This document shows positions 34,922-45,112 of a stretch of DNA of 64,000 nucleotides, piece by piece; positions within the stretch are counted from its first letter, which is position 1, and each line of letters begins with the position of its first letter. Made by a program: the position numbers and the translations under genes. This DNA comes from Vigna angularis. Its lineage: Eukaryota > Streptophyta > Magnoliopsida > Fabales > Fabaceae. The DNA lies in contig NC_068978.1 in assembly GCF_016808095.1 (NCBI RefSeq), forward strand, positions 20,390,806-20,454,805. Reading direction: 5' to 3'. Below the pieces are notes generated by a model. It was not told the DNA's origin. It made no database searches and was given only the letters and a program-made list of their open reading frames with translations.

Positions 34922-35401
34922 TGTGACACCCGGGCACGGAGACGAGGGCGGGGAGTGATGCCGGTGCAAGAAGCATGGTGCAGGGGGCACAGAGCGGCTC
35001 CTGGTAGCTTCGGGTGGAAGGGGTACATGGACGAATCGAGCATACACCGGAATGAGAGGGATTTGGAGACTGTATAGGTATGGGACTATACGGTTGAAGG
35101 ATAGCTTAAAGGAATTGATTTGACTACTCATATCACCAAAATGCATTTGCTTTTCGGTAGCCTAGCCCATAAGAACTCCATGGTTAAGCGTGCTTAGCTT
35201 GGAGCAATTCTGGGATGGGTGACCTTCTGGGAAGTTTTCCCGGAAAGTGACAAAGCACACTGGAAAGCCTGGTGGTGATCTGTGGGGGCAGTCGATGGTT
35301 CCTGTGAGTTGCCGGGGCGTTACAGATGGTATCAGAGCCTAGAGCAAAAGCTGGTGGGCATGTGACACCCGGGCACGGAGACGAGGGCGGGGAGTGACGC
35401 C
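34922..35401 (+). mobile_element. Cassandra TRIM retrotransposon (5' LTR, PBS, truncated 3' LTR)
   Basis: The LTR (34922-35324, 403 bp) begins TGTGACACCCGGGCACGG and ends GGGGCGTTACA. Two bases later is TGGTATCAGAGCC, a perfect initiator tRNA-Met primer site (35327-35339). A very short interior follows, and from 35361 the LTR start is repeated (TGTGACACCCGGGCACGG...) for 41 bp before homology stops, so the 3' LTR is truncated. The LTR contains 5S rRNA-derived sequence (35165-35243), the hallmark of Cassandra elements. No protein is encoded, as expected for TRIMs. Confidence 0.9.
35165..35243 (+). ncRNA. 5S rRNA-derived segment in the Cassandra LTR
   Basis: Contains AGAACTCCATGGTTAAGCG followed by TGCTTAGCTTGGAGCAATTC and GGATGGGTGACCTTCTGGGA. 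This corresponds to about positions 47-105 of plant 5S rRNA, including box A (GTTAAGCGTGC), the intermediate element and box C (GATGGGTGACC...TGGGAAGT). Several substitutions and poor 5' and 3' stems mean it is not a functional ribosomal gene. In Cassandra such segments act as RNA polymerase III promoters (established for the family; not shown here). Confidence 0.88.
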
Positions 35402-35796
35402 TGGACATGATTCAAACATTAAACATACATACATTAACCTTAGATCACGTGGAAGCTCATGCATACACAAACTAGGACTTTATTTATACTCCAAAAACAC
35501 CACAAATCCTTCCTTGTACTAAGGTTTTATGCAACTCTTCCTCTTTTCTCCTAGAAAATGTCTTTCCTCTCCCTTATCTCTCTCAATTTCGTTTTCTATA
35601 ATTAGGGAAGCAATATGCAAACCCCTTCCACTCTTATCTTTTTTATCTTCTTCTATTCTGTCTTTATCTTTTTAGTTAAAATAATATCTCTCACTTAATC
35701 TAAAAAACCACTAAGATTTCCTCTCTTAACTACTTTTAAAATATCAACAACCAATAAATCTTTTTAAATCCACAAAATCTCTCTCTTATTATTCAG
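35402..35796. other. Intergenic spacer
   Basis: AT-rich, pyrimidine-rich stretch between the Cassandra element and the left inverted repeat. No gene or element recognised. Confidence 0.5.
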
Positions 35797-36187
35797 GCTT
35801 TGTTCTTTTGTAGGGATTTGGGAGAGATGATTTGAATGGATTTGAGGATAATTTTTTTGTTGTTTTTTTGAGTGGATTTGTGGGTAATTGAGAGTGGATT
35901 TAAAAATAAAATTTGTGAGAATTAGTGTAGAATTTGATTGATGTGACAGATTTAAAAAATTAGTTTAATTAATAAAAATTGAAGATTATCAAAATGCCCC
36001 TAGTTATTAAAGTAATATAAAATGTTATTTATTAATGTTATATTTAATTGTAAAAATGTTTATAAAAAGACCAAAATCATAAATATTTTTTAAAATTAAT
36101 TTTTTAAAATTATAAAAATTATAATGTAGTAAAATAAATTTATTTTTAAATGTAATATTTGTTTGTAATATAATTTACTAGAAAATT
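35797..36187 (+). repeat. Left ~380-bp inverted repeat (Harbinger-type TIR/subterminal)
   Basis: Starts near GGCTTTGTTCTTTTGTAGGG and continues GATTTGGGAGAGATGATTTG, GTGAGAATTAGTGTAG, AAAATGCCCCTAGTTATTAA. The same series occurs in reverse complement at 50852-51224, with about the same length and moderate divergence. The TIR style fits PIF/Harbinger elements, and the transposase for that family lies between the two copies. The exact ends and the TTA-type duplication cannot be fixed by eye. Confidence 0.75.
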
Positions 36188-36315
36188 AATATTAATATTA
36201 TTATTATTAATTTATTATTATTATTAATATTAATATTATTATTATTATTAATTATTATAATAATAATTATTATTTATTATTATTATTATTAGTTATTATT
36301 ATTTATTATCATTTA
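36184..36315. repeat. TTA/TAA-rich simple repeat
   Basis: Degenerate (TTA)n tract interspersed with AATATT, directly after the left inverted repeat. Confidence 0.75.
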
Positions 36316-37023
36316 TTCCAATAACATACTTTTTATTCTTATTTTAAATTAAGTTACAAAAAATTTCTAAAGAAATAATAAATATATGAACACGATTTAA
36401 AATATTTCCTCCAAACTCTTTAAAACACTGGTTTATTATTAATTTATTTAAAACATAATTTACCCATTTGAATATTTTCCTATTTTCAGCTACAACAAAA
36501 CTTTTCTTTCTAAATTTAACTGAAAATTTTATACGTTAAACAAAAAAAATGTTAAATGCAATGTCACAAAAGTACTCTTTATTGTTGATTTAAGAACAAA
36601 TACAACCATGTACACTTGCATTCATCAAGCAATACAAAAAGAAGCCATTGTTGCAAATAAGCAGTTTCAATAACATAAATTTCTCTGTTTCAATTCAAAC
36701 ACTGCTCTGTTTGTAATCATGGACTTCATTTCTCTGTTCTTCCCTTTCTTCCTCGTCAAGCATGTCCTCAAATTAAGGTATGTCAATTCCCCCATCATGA
36801 CGCGTCTCTTCCAAGCAACCTTCCACCATTACCACGCCTAATCTATTTCCCCTTTTCTCTCTATTTATCACTTCCTAATTTTCATAACAACCCTAACAAA
36901 TTTTCTTTCTCTTTTCCAAATCTAAACACAAATCATGAAGCTTCCCTCCTTTCATCTCCACCCACAATCCCAAACCCATAAATACAACACTGCCCATTCA
37001 AATTCCCCACAAAAGTTTCAATA
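36316..37023. other. Unassigned sequence inside the large inverted-repeat interval
   Basis: AT-rich to 36700, then a less AT-rich, host-like segment (36700-37020) immediately before the kinesin-light-chain-related fragment. An ATG at 36720 opens a 20-codon hydrophobic stretch ending at a good splice donor (AAG|GTATGT), which could be another captured exon; not identified. Confidence 0.35.
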
Positions 37024-37266
37024 TTGATTTCTGGGCAATCCTCCATTCAATCTTTCCCCATGCCACCTCAAATGCAGCCTTTCACGGATTACCTCCGCAC
37101 CATGCCACAGGCAGACGGCGGTGAGAGGCGGACCCCACCGCTGAACCGAACCGTGAAGAAGACGTTGGTAGTAGAAGAGTCCTCCTTGGACAATCCGGAT
37201 CTAGGCCCGTTTTTTCTGAAGATGGCCCGAGAAACAATAGCGTCCAACCATAACTCTAAGGTGTAA
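37024..37266 (+). pseudogene. Fragment resembling a kinesin light chain-related (KLCR) N-terminal exon
   Basis: Short open stretch with ESSLDNPDLGPFFLKMARET and IAS, matching the segment that precedes the tetratricopeptide repeats of plant KLC-related proteins (SLDNPDLGPFLLKLARD-type). It ends at 37266 without the TPR domain, next to repeat sequence (AACCGAATAC motifs), so it is a gene fragment, probably carried by a transposon. Assignment rests on recalled family motifs only. Confidence 0.5.
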
Positions 37267-37840
37267 TCGATTATCTTCACGTGTAACCGAATACGCCCCA
37301 CTGTGCAACTCTTCTTCATCATCGAACCGGTTACGCCATTCTTTGTAACCGAATACACATCTCCTCTTCAACTCTGTCGTCATCGTCAACCACGTTCTTC
37401 CTCGTCCATTAACCACTGTCTTCTTCTTCATCACCGTGAACACCTTCAACCTGCAACAACCACACCAAAATTCAAAAATAAATATTACCTCTACCCCGTC
37501 CTCACTGCGAACACAAAACTCCAGCACGCAGACACACTTCTCAGTCGCCCTAAGCTGCATAAACGAGTATGATTTTTTATGTTAAGCATGACTGAATGGT
37601 TTGTTTGGAATTTTTAAAATAGGACGGGGCAAAACAGTCTTTTCCACCCAAATCATCGCAAATCTTCTCATATTAGCGGGATGCTCCTTGTATCCGAATC
37701 TCGCAAATCCTCGCTTTTCCCTCCGTGCAAATTAATTGTGGCAACCGAACATGACTTTCTTCGCAAATCAATCTTCGTAAATCAGCGTGAACAGGGGTAT
37801 CCACGCAAAGGAACACAGTGTCAGATTTTTTTTTATTCTT
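37267..37840. repeat. Element end X with AACCGAATAC motifs
   Basis: Contains GTAACCGAATACGCC, CGAACCGGTTACGCC and GTAACCGAATACACA (37278-37365), then CGCAAATCTTC/CGCAAATCCTCGC-rich sequence ending near GGAACACAGTG at 37822. In reverse complement this order resembles 41230-42390 (element end Y): GTGTTC-start, GATTTGC repeats, then GTATTCGGTT motifs. Looks like one terminus of a DNA transposon; family uncertain (Harbinger-like). Confidence 0.45.
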
Positions 37841-39110
37841 TTATTCTACACCTCCTTATATTAATTTCTACACCAATTAATAAAGGCAAAAAGACCCTTA
37901 CCCTAGAGCCTAAAATTCAATTAAAACAAAATTTTTCCTTGACTCTTTTTTCTTCTAGAATTTAACTCACACCTTCAATCCTAAATCATCCCTCCATCAA
38001 CCAATCAACACATCACATTGGTAGTAACACCCACACACATTGAAATAACCACATATCAATAATGTATTTCACTTAATCAATAATAACATTAATTAATAAA
38101 CATAGCAATTAAAATCATAAAAACCAATTACCACAATAATTCTCAAGTCTCATAACTACTTTCTTTGTTGACTACTACAATTTCCTCATATCTTACAGGG
38201 AACATGTTTATGAAAGTTTTACATTTTGAACAATTTCAGAATACAACTTAGAATAAGAACAAGTGACAAAAGGAAATGGAAAATGGATTAAGGAAAGGAA
38301 TGAAATTAAAACATGTCACTACTATCAAAGGATAAGTTCAAGAAGGATTCGTCACTTTAAAAAGTCTTTTAAGATAAGAATAAAAGTAAGAAAAGAAAAC
38401 TCTAAAAAATGTGTCTGAAAAAAAGAATTTTATTCAATTTTTAAAAATATTTCTACAAGAGATTTTAACTTTATTTATAGCTAACAATGTCACTCTAACA
38501 AAAAAATATTATAAGTTGGTTACAAACCATGTAAACACACGGAAAGAAATTAATGATGACACCTAGCTAATGTGACCACAAACCTATTTAAGTTAATGAT
38601 TACCTTTATATTTTATTAATCTTGTGTTTAACATTTAATTAATTTCTAATTTTTTTAGCACATAAACGTTTCTTGATTTTAAGAGAGATACATGGTAATT
38701 CTTTTATTCAAAGATAAACAGATAAAAGTGGTTACATAAACGTATGAAGTAGTTATAACATTTATATGTACGTGAAATTGACATATGAAAATTAGAAAGT
38801 TTTCATTTATGTTCTAATTGTTTGAAATAAGGAAGAAGAGACGTTATGTGAAATAGTTACAACTATCACGTACATTTGAAGTAAAATGTGAAATAGTTAT
38901 AATGTGATTAAAAATAATAAATAAAGTTAATTATTCTCTATACATACATTTTTATGTTAACTTTTAAATTGACATTTATCAACTGCTCTGCTCTAGATGC
39001 TGAAGCTAGAGGTATAGTTAGAATGTTAAACTTGTATTGGTCACACTTTATAACAGAAACTTGAAATAACTTTTTTGCGATTTTCATTTATTTACTCAAA
39101 ATAAATAGAA
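37841..39110. other. AT-rich unassigned sequence
   Basis: No coding or repeat structure recognised between element end X and the first Mutator-like element. Confidence 0.5.
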
Positions 39111-39439
39111 GGTTTAAACGCTTACTTCGTCCCCATGTTAAGGAGTAAATTTCTGTTTAGTACCTGATTTAAAAAATGCTTCTATTTTATCTCGAAGTAG
39201 TATAAATTGTATCAATTAGATCCTTTCTGTTAAATTCATATAAACGGAGTTAACTCCAACTTACAATCCACACTTTTTCTTCTCTCTCCTCTACATCCTA
39301 TTGTTCCAGCTTTTTCTATTCTTCTTCCTCACTTCCAGCTTTTTCTATTCTTCTTTCTCACTTTTTCTTCTCTCTGCATTTTTAAGAATGCATTAGAAAC
39401 ATATATGTACAAAATATCACATGAACAGACTACAACACA

Positions 39440-39953
39440 ATGAAGCAAGCTGGCATCTTCAAAATCCTTCTCCAAACTCTCTCTGTTGCTTTTCTTTGCA
39501 TCAGTTTCATTTTGCTATGCAACCTCTCGCTTCACTCGTCACCCTGCATTCCCACCACCATCATCCAAAGAAGAAAGACTCATAAGAAGCCTTAACCTAT
39601 TCCCGAACAAACCCTTCAATAGTATTGAAGCTGACCACCTTCATAGTTTTGTCCCTAGTCAGATCGTCTAGAAGAACTTCTCATTCCTTGGTCATTCTGG
39701 CCCTTCTATTGAAGACCTTGGTCACCATGCAGGTTACTATTCACTTCCTCATTCCAAAGCTGCAAGGTAATTAATATATATAAATCTATCTCCATGCAAC
39801 CTTCTGATAATAATATCATGATAACAAATCTTCCTTTTTGAGTGGCACGCAGGATGTTCTACTTTTTCTTTGAATCACGAAAGAACAAGAATGATCCTGT
39901 TGTGATATGGTTGACTGGAGGACCATGATGTGGAAGTGAATTAGCTTTGTTCT
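39440..39953 (+). pseudogene. Captured serine carboxypeptidase-like (SCPL) gene fragment
   Basis: Exons 39440-39766 and 39853-39953 with a normal GT-AG intron (39767-39852), so genomic DNA, not cDNA, was captured. The signal peptide start (MKQAGIFKILLQTLSVAF) is retained. After a frameshift near 39515 the frame reads SLNLFPNKPFNSIEADHLHS, a TAG, then AGYYSLPHSKAARMFYFFFE and DPVVIWLTGGP followed by a stop where Gly-Cys would be expected, and SELALF. This is the N-terminal part of an S10 serine carboxypeptidase, ending before the catalytic Ser region. Non-functional. Confidence 0.88.
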
Positions 39954-40070
39954 CGGCATTCAAAATCTCAGCTCGTAACATTTCTACTTCTCTTGCCATT
40001 GCTATTAGATTCTTCTCTTTTGCTTTCATGTAATCCACTAGCTCTATGTTTTTCTTCTTTTCATATTTAA
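39952..40070 (-). pseudogene. Captured FLX-like coiled-coil gene fragment
   Basis: The minus strand encodes YEKKKNIELVDYMKAKEKNL and IAMAREVEMLRAEILNAE, matching the coiled-coil core of FLX/FLX-like proteins (FLOWERING LOCUS C EXPRESSOR family; NIELVEQMQAMEKNLI.MAREVEKLRAE-type). One exon's worth is present. It abuts the SCPL fragment tail to tail. Confidence 0.75.
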
Positions 40071-41122
40071 AGGTGCCACTGTCACCCAACCGGATTAGAG
40101 GAATTAATAGATAAGTTACAAGATAAAGAGAAACAAACTGCAAAAATGATAATATGCAAATTTCAGAAAAATGTTTGTATTTTACATTTAATATCGATTG
40201 AACTTTAAATTAAACTGTTATTTTACGTTAATGGTTGGTTCATATTTATGTATTTTTTTCGTAAACATAAAGAAAAAGAAGCAAAGGCCATGGAAGAAGT
40301 TAGAGGAAACATATGAAGGTGAAAATTAGGAAAAAACAAATATATGAAACAACGGTGCCCATGCCACCATTTATAGATTATCAACGTGGACAATCAAATC
40401 ACAACAAAACTCAGATTTATGATTCAATACTGAGAGAGATTAAAAGAAATAGAAGAAGAAAATATAAGGTTCATTCCAAAACGGGTTAAAAGGGCAACCC
40501 AATTCAATGTTGATAATAAGCACAAACATGTTGCGATTTAAGGGAGAAAAGTTTCACAGCTGAATAAAGAAGTCCTCCAATAATTTGCAAATGACATTAC
40601 TACAAAATATTATTTTCACTGTATAGTTGCTACTCTTCCCCATTCAGAATGGGAGTTAAGATTAGGAGGATATTTCTTCTTTTGAAGAATTTATTTAATG
40701 CCTTTGATGGTTGTTGTGGAAAAGCGTAATAATATTGTGAAAAAAGGAAATTGTTCTGTATATACGGGGATGGAGTTCATAACCAGAGTATTTTTGAATT
40801 TCATGATAATGTTGTCTCAGTATGTTTATTTTTGTTATAATCAGAGATCATGACTTGGGAAGTCCATGGGACAGAAAATGCAGAGAGAGAAGAAAAAGTG
40901 AGGAAGAAGAACAGAAAAAGCTGGAATAGCAGAAAATGCAGAGGAGAGAGAAGAAAAAGTGTAGATTCGTAAGTTGGAGTTAACTCTGCTTATGTGAATT
41001 TAACGGAAGGGATCTAATTGATACAATTTATACTACTTTGGGATAAAATAGAAGCATTTTTAAAATCGGGTAATAAACAAAAATTCATCCCTTAACATGG
41101 GGATGAAGTAAGCATTTAAACC

Positions 41123-43433
41123 TAAATAGAAAAAATAAGGATAAAAAATATTATATTCTTTTTCATCAATTCATTATCTGCATACGTGATAAATGTTAAA
41201 GTAAACTTATTACAAGACCTTAATCACTTACGCAGTGTTCGTTTGAACAAATTATACTCTTCAGAGGTGAATGCAAGCGACGATTTGAAAATAAAGTTGT
41301 GTTCGGATGAGAGGAAACACAAGGAACGCTGAAGACGGATTTGCAGGATGCAATGGTATTTTATCACCCGCGAAAGTGAAGAGATTTGGAGGGATTGTTA
41401 CTTAAATGTCACATGTACCCTCAACCTATTATAAAATTCCTTGTCTGTATATGAGCTTAACATACGAAATCGATTCGCAAAACTACACAACCGATTTCAA
41501 TAAGTTAAAACTAAAAAGACGTGAAGAAGAACAATTGAATACACTTTTACTACTGCTATTGTAGATTCAAGAGCAAAGTTATTTGGCTTGGCGTGGTTGT
41601 AGAGATTTCCTGAGCTGAGCTTGCTCTAGACAGTCGTTACACAGGAAAGATTCCTGCACCCACAGTCACAATGTTTGAAAGCGCTTTTGACCATAAGCAA
41701 CCATTAATAAGTGGTTGGTGTTGGGTACGTTGTTGTGTTTATTGCGCGATCAAAAGGAGTTAATATATTGGTGTCCTGAGTTCTCTGTGCAGGTGGTGTT
41801 GAAAGTGTAATTTGTTCGGTTTCTTCCATTGACGAGGAAGAGCAACACCGGTTTCTTCCATTGACGACGAAGAGCAACACCAGTTTCTTCCATTGACGAC
41901 GAAGACCAACACATGAGGTTAGTATTGCAATATCTTGTTTGCCAATTTTCTTGTTCTTTTTTAGTTGCAGGGTTGTAGATGAGGACAAAGAAGGAGTTGA
42001 TGGCATGAAGAAGAATGTGTTAAGTGGAATCTGCGTGTTTGAAGGTAAAGAAGACGATGAACAATGCTTCATCACGAAATTGAAGAAAGCGTATTCGGTT
42101 CCATAGCTGGAGTATTCAGTTCCAGAGCTTCGAACCATTCACACACGAGCTGTATCCGATTCCATAGTTGGAGTATTCGGTTCCAGATCTTCGAACCACT
42201 CACACACGAGTTGTATCCGGTTCCCGGCGTAGGAGTATTCGGTTCCCCATGATCGCAGATCTCGCACAGCCCCATATTCGGTTCCAATAGCGGCGTATTC
42301 GGTTCCCTCTTCTGGCAACACCTCCGTCTTTGGTTCCATGAAGCGTATCCGGTTCCATGTTTGTGTGCCCTCACTTGGACGCGCTGTATTCGGTTCGGTG
42401 ATGTTCCTTCCAGCATGACAAGGAAGCTTGGCGTGGAGGTGGAGGCTGCCTGAGAGCTCCATTCCATGGTTGTTGAAGCAATCCAGGAACCTGGAGAAGA
42501 AGAAGCTCCATTCCACCATTGCAGGCATTGCAGGCATTGCAGAGAGCTCTATTCCATGGTTGTTGAAGGAGTCGAGGAACCTGGAGAAGGAGATAAACCT
42601 GGAAAATGCATAGAAGAGTAAATCATCTCCCATCCATGCATTGGAGTCGATGTGCGTGGGTGAAAGATGAGCACCCCTAACGTCTTTGTTTGTGATGCGG
42701 GTGTTCAGTGGTTGGAGGTATTGTTAGTGTGGTCGAGCTACGTGCGTGAAGGTGCATGAAGGTGGTGGAGATTTGGCAAGCAGATGGAGCATTTGTGTGT
42801 TGTGTAGGCTAGGCAAGGTGGTGGAGGTTCATCAATAACATTTTGTGTTATTGGTATTGTTTGTAAGTTTGTTTGTTGATAGTGAAACGAGTTTATGATG
42901 AGTTTGGCAATGTAAGAAATCCTTCTTTACAAGTTTTAATATAGTTGCATTGTTAGAAAAGAACATTTGGTCGCTGATTACTTGTGAAGGTAGAGGATTG
43001 TGGTGCAATATTGATTTAAGTGGCAAGGTGCTCCATTTTAACGTAAGATTGAAACTTTTTTTTATGCTTTATGTGCATTGTTAAATAATTTTATTACATA
43101 ATAATTTCATATAATTATGTTTGCAGGTTTGGTTTAGGGTGATAGTTATGTATGAAAATTGACATTTGAAATTATCATCTACACAAGGAGAAAGTGTTTA
43201 TGTAATTGGAGAACTTGTGAGTGGCATTACATTAGAATTTGGACTAAAATTTTTTGCTCATACCAGCTTCAAATCTTCATACGTCTTCAAGAGGTGAGTG
43301 TTATACATTCTTTGCTTTTAATAAATATATGAATGCGTGAATGAGTGATGGTTATTTGTATGTTCATGAGGTTGAATTCTTGAATGCAATGTATTATGTT
43401 TATTTAATATAGTTATCATGATATATGAATGTA
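41123..43433. other. Element end Y and GTATTCGGTTCC repeat cluster
   Basis: From 41232 (CAGTGTTCGTTTGAAC) the sequence resembles a DNA-transposon terminus with spaced GATTTGC motifs. 42090-42390 carries about nine copies of GTATTCGGTTCC or variants, some within a ~60-bp tandem duplication (CTTCGAACCATTCACACACG near 42129 and again near 42192). A CCATTGACGA(C/G)GAAGA repeat (four copies) lies at 41825-41905. The remainder (42650-43433), with several GT and AG splice-like sites, may be the 5' region of the Harbinger gene downstream. No complete protein identified. Confidence 0.45.
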
Positions 43434-43779
43434 GGTTTAATGTCTCTGTATGTCCTTATTTTGGCCCGAAATCTCAATTAAGTCCCCTTTTTTTTTACCG
43501 TCTCAATTGGGTCCTCATTTTTGTAAAATTGTAACAATTAAAGACCTACCGTCAAATTGGACAAACGGCCGTTTAATTGTTCGTTACGTGGCATGCACAG
43601 TGTTTTCAGTAATCACAAGTGGAATTAAAAAAGAGTTTTGTATTAAAAGGTATGAGGTTAAATCAGCTTTAGGGAAAGGGCATAGTGGAAAAAACTCATT
43701 ATGATTCCCACTTCAATCATTCATTGTTGTTCCCCTTCTCCTTCTCATACACCAGAACAGAACACCAAAACAGAACACC

Positions 43780-44246
43780 AGAACATAAATGATACAGAAT
43801 CTGAACCTCAAACCACTCCTTCAGCTCCACCAAGCGCTCAAAGACGGCGTCGAAAACCTCTGCTGCAAAGTCGCAATCGGGGTCAAAACGGGAATCGTTA
43901 GAGTTGGAGGAGGAGACGAATTTACAGAGGACCAGGGCAACGCCCTCGGCGGAGAGAGTCTGGAGGAAGGTTCTGGAAGGTTCCTAGGAGGAGAGGGAGT
44001 CCTTGACGCCGGTGAGTCGGAAGCCGAGGGGAATGGTTGAGGTGGTTATGTCTTTGCTGAGGAATTTGGCGATGTAGTCTTCGGAGTGACCGAGGTGCGA
44101 GGTTCGGGAGCCGAATTTGACGTCCATGACGAAGGGTTTAGTGTAGGAGGCGATGAGGTCTTGGAGGAGAAGGTGGGTGTGGGGGCCAGAGATATTATCC
44201 ACCATTTTCCAATTTCCAATTTTCCACCGCTTCTCAAATCCCAATC
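43780..44246 (-). pseudogene. Captured inositol polyphosphate multikinase (IPK2/IPMK) fragment
   Basis: Minus-strand reading carries the inositol-kinase signature PFVMDVKFGSRT (PxxxDxKxG motif), then HSEDYIAKFLSKD and PLGFRLTGVKDSLSS. After a single TAG comes LSAEGVALVLCKFVSS and DPDCDFAAEVFDAVFERL. This is about 150 residues of the middle of the kinase; the C-terminal catalytic SLL/IDF part is missing. The captured piece is intronless, as IPK2 genes often are. One stop codon makes it non-functional. Confidence 0.85.
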
Positions 44247-44271
44247 AAGAAAAACACTAAATCACACAAAA

Positions 44272-44706
44272 ATGGAGATATTATCACAAATGTGGTCTAT
44301 GTTAGGGTTACTCACCGTGCTCCAAAACGTTCTCCCATCCCAGCTTCTCTCATTGCTCCATTCCTTATACGATTCTCTACAAGATTTGCTTTCTCCATAT
44401 TCCTATTTCGAGATTCTAGAGTTCAACGGCTACTGAGGCGTCGACCTCAACGACCTCTACCGCCACATGCACCTCTACCTCAATGCCGCAAACCACGCCC
44501 CCGGCGCCGCGTGCCGCCGACTAATGCTCTCTCGCTCGCCTTCCTCGAACCGCATCTCCTTCGCCGTCACCCCGAACCACATCGTCCACGACGCCTTCCG
44601 CAGCCAACGCGTCACATGGACGCACCACGTTGAGACCACGCAAGACTCACTTGAGGAGAAGCGCAGCTTCACACTCCGCCTCCCGAAGCGCCACCGCCAC
44701 TCTGGT
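44272..44706 (+). pseudogene. Captured AAA-ATPase (BCS1-like, AAA_assoc domain) fragment
   Basis: ATG 44272 opens MEILSQMWSMLGLLTVLQNV with a membrane-anchor-like N-terminus, then SPYSYFEILEFNGY, one TGA, and in the same frame GVDLNDLYRHMHLYLNAANH, SRSPSSNRISFAV and FTLRLPKRHRHS. These match the N-terminal AAA-associated domain of plant mitochondrial/ER BCS1-like AAA-ATPases. The ATPase core is absent. A single stop interrupts about 145 codons, pointing to a fairly recent capture. Confidence 0.85.
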
Positions 44707-45112
44707 TGTGTGTGAGAAGGAGAGGGGAAGACCAATTACTGAAGTGGGAATCATAATGAGTTTTCCCACTATGCCCTTTTCCTAAAGTTGATTTAACCTC
44801 ATATTTTTTAATACAAAACTCTTTTTTAATTCCACGTGTGATTAGTGAACACACTGCCTATGCCACGTAACGCACAATTAAACGGTCGATTGTCCAATTT
44901 GACGGCAGGCCTTTAATTACTACAATTTTATAAAAATAAGGGCCCAATTAAGACGGAAAAAAGAAAGGGGACTTAATTGAGATTTTGGGTCAAAATAAGG
45001 ACCTACAGAGACATTAAACCATGAATGTATGAATATATGAATGAACTATTTTAATGAATATATGAATGAATGATTTTAATTATAGGGTGTATATTTTGTT
45101 AAGTAAATATAG

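Larger units (their letters stand above)
39111..41122. mobile_element. Pack-MULE 1: Mutator-like element carrying two host gene fragments
   Basis: 2012-bp element with long terminal inverted repeats (about 39111-39385 and 40880-41122; first bases GGTTTAAACGCTTACTTCGT, last ATGAAGTAAGCATTTAAACC) and a perfect 9-bp target duplication TAAATAGAA (39102-39110 and 41123-41131). No transposase. The interior holds a serine carboxypeptidase-like fragment (plus) and a FLX-like coiled-coil fragment (minus) meeting at about 39953, the classic Pack-MULE layout. Pyrimidine-rich TTCTTCTCTC segments inside the TIRs are locally duplicated. Confidence 0.95.
43434..45020. mobile_element. Pack-MULE 2: Mutator-like element carrying two host gene fragments
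   Basis: 1587-bp element with TIRs of about 285 bp (43434-43720 and 44735-45020; start GGTTTAATGTCTCTGTATGT, end ACCTACAGAGACATTAAACC) and a perfect 9-bp duplication ATGAATGTA (43425-43433 and 45021-45029). No transposase. The interior contains an IPK2/IPMK fragment (minus) and an AAA-ATPase fragment (plus) in divergent orientation. ORFs that lie inside the TIRs (around 43603-43704 and 44669-44854) are artefacts. Confidence 0.95.

Noticed and set aside
35165..35243. Functional 5S rRNA gene
   Set aside because: Only part of 5S is present with several substitutions, and it lies inside a Cassandra LTR.
43603..43704. Similar short ORFs at the two ends of Pack-MULE 2 (also 44669-44854)
   Set aside because: They are the two terminal inverted repeats read in opposite directions, not genes.
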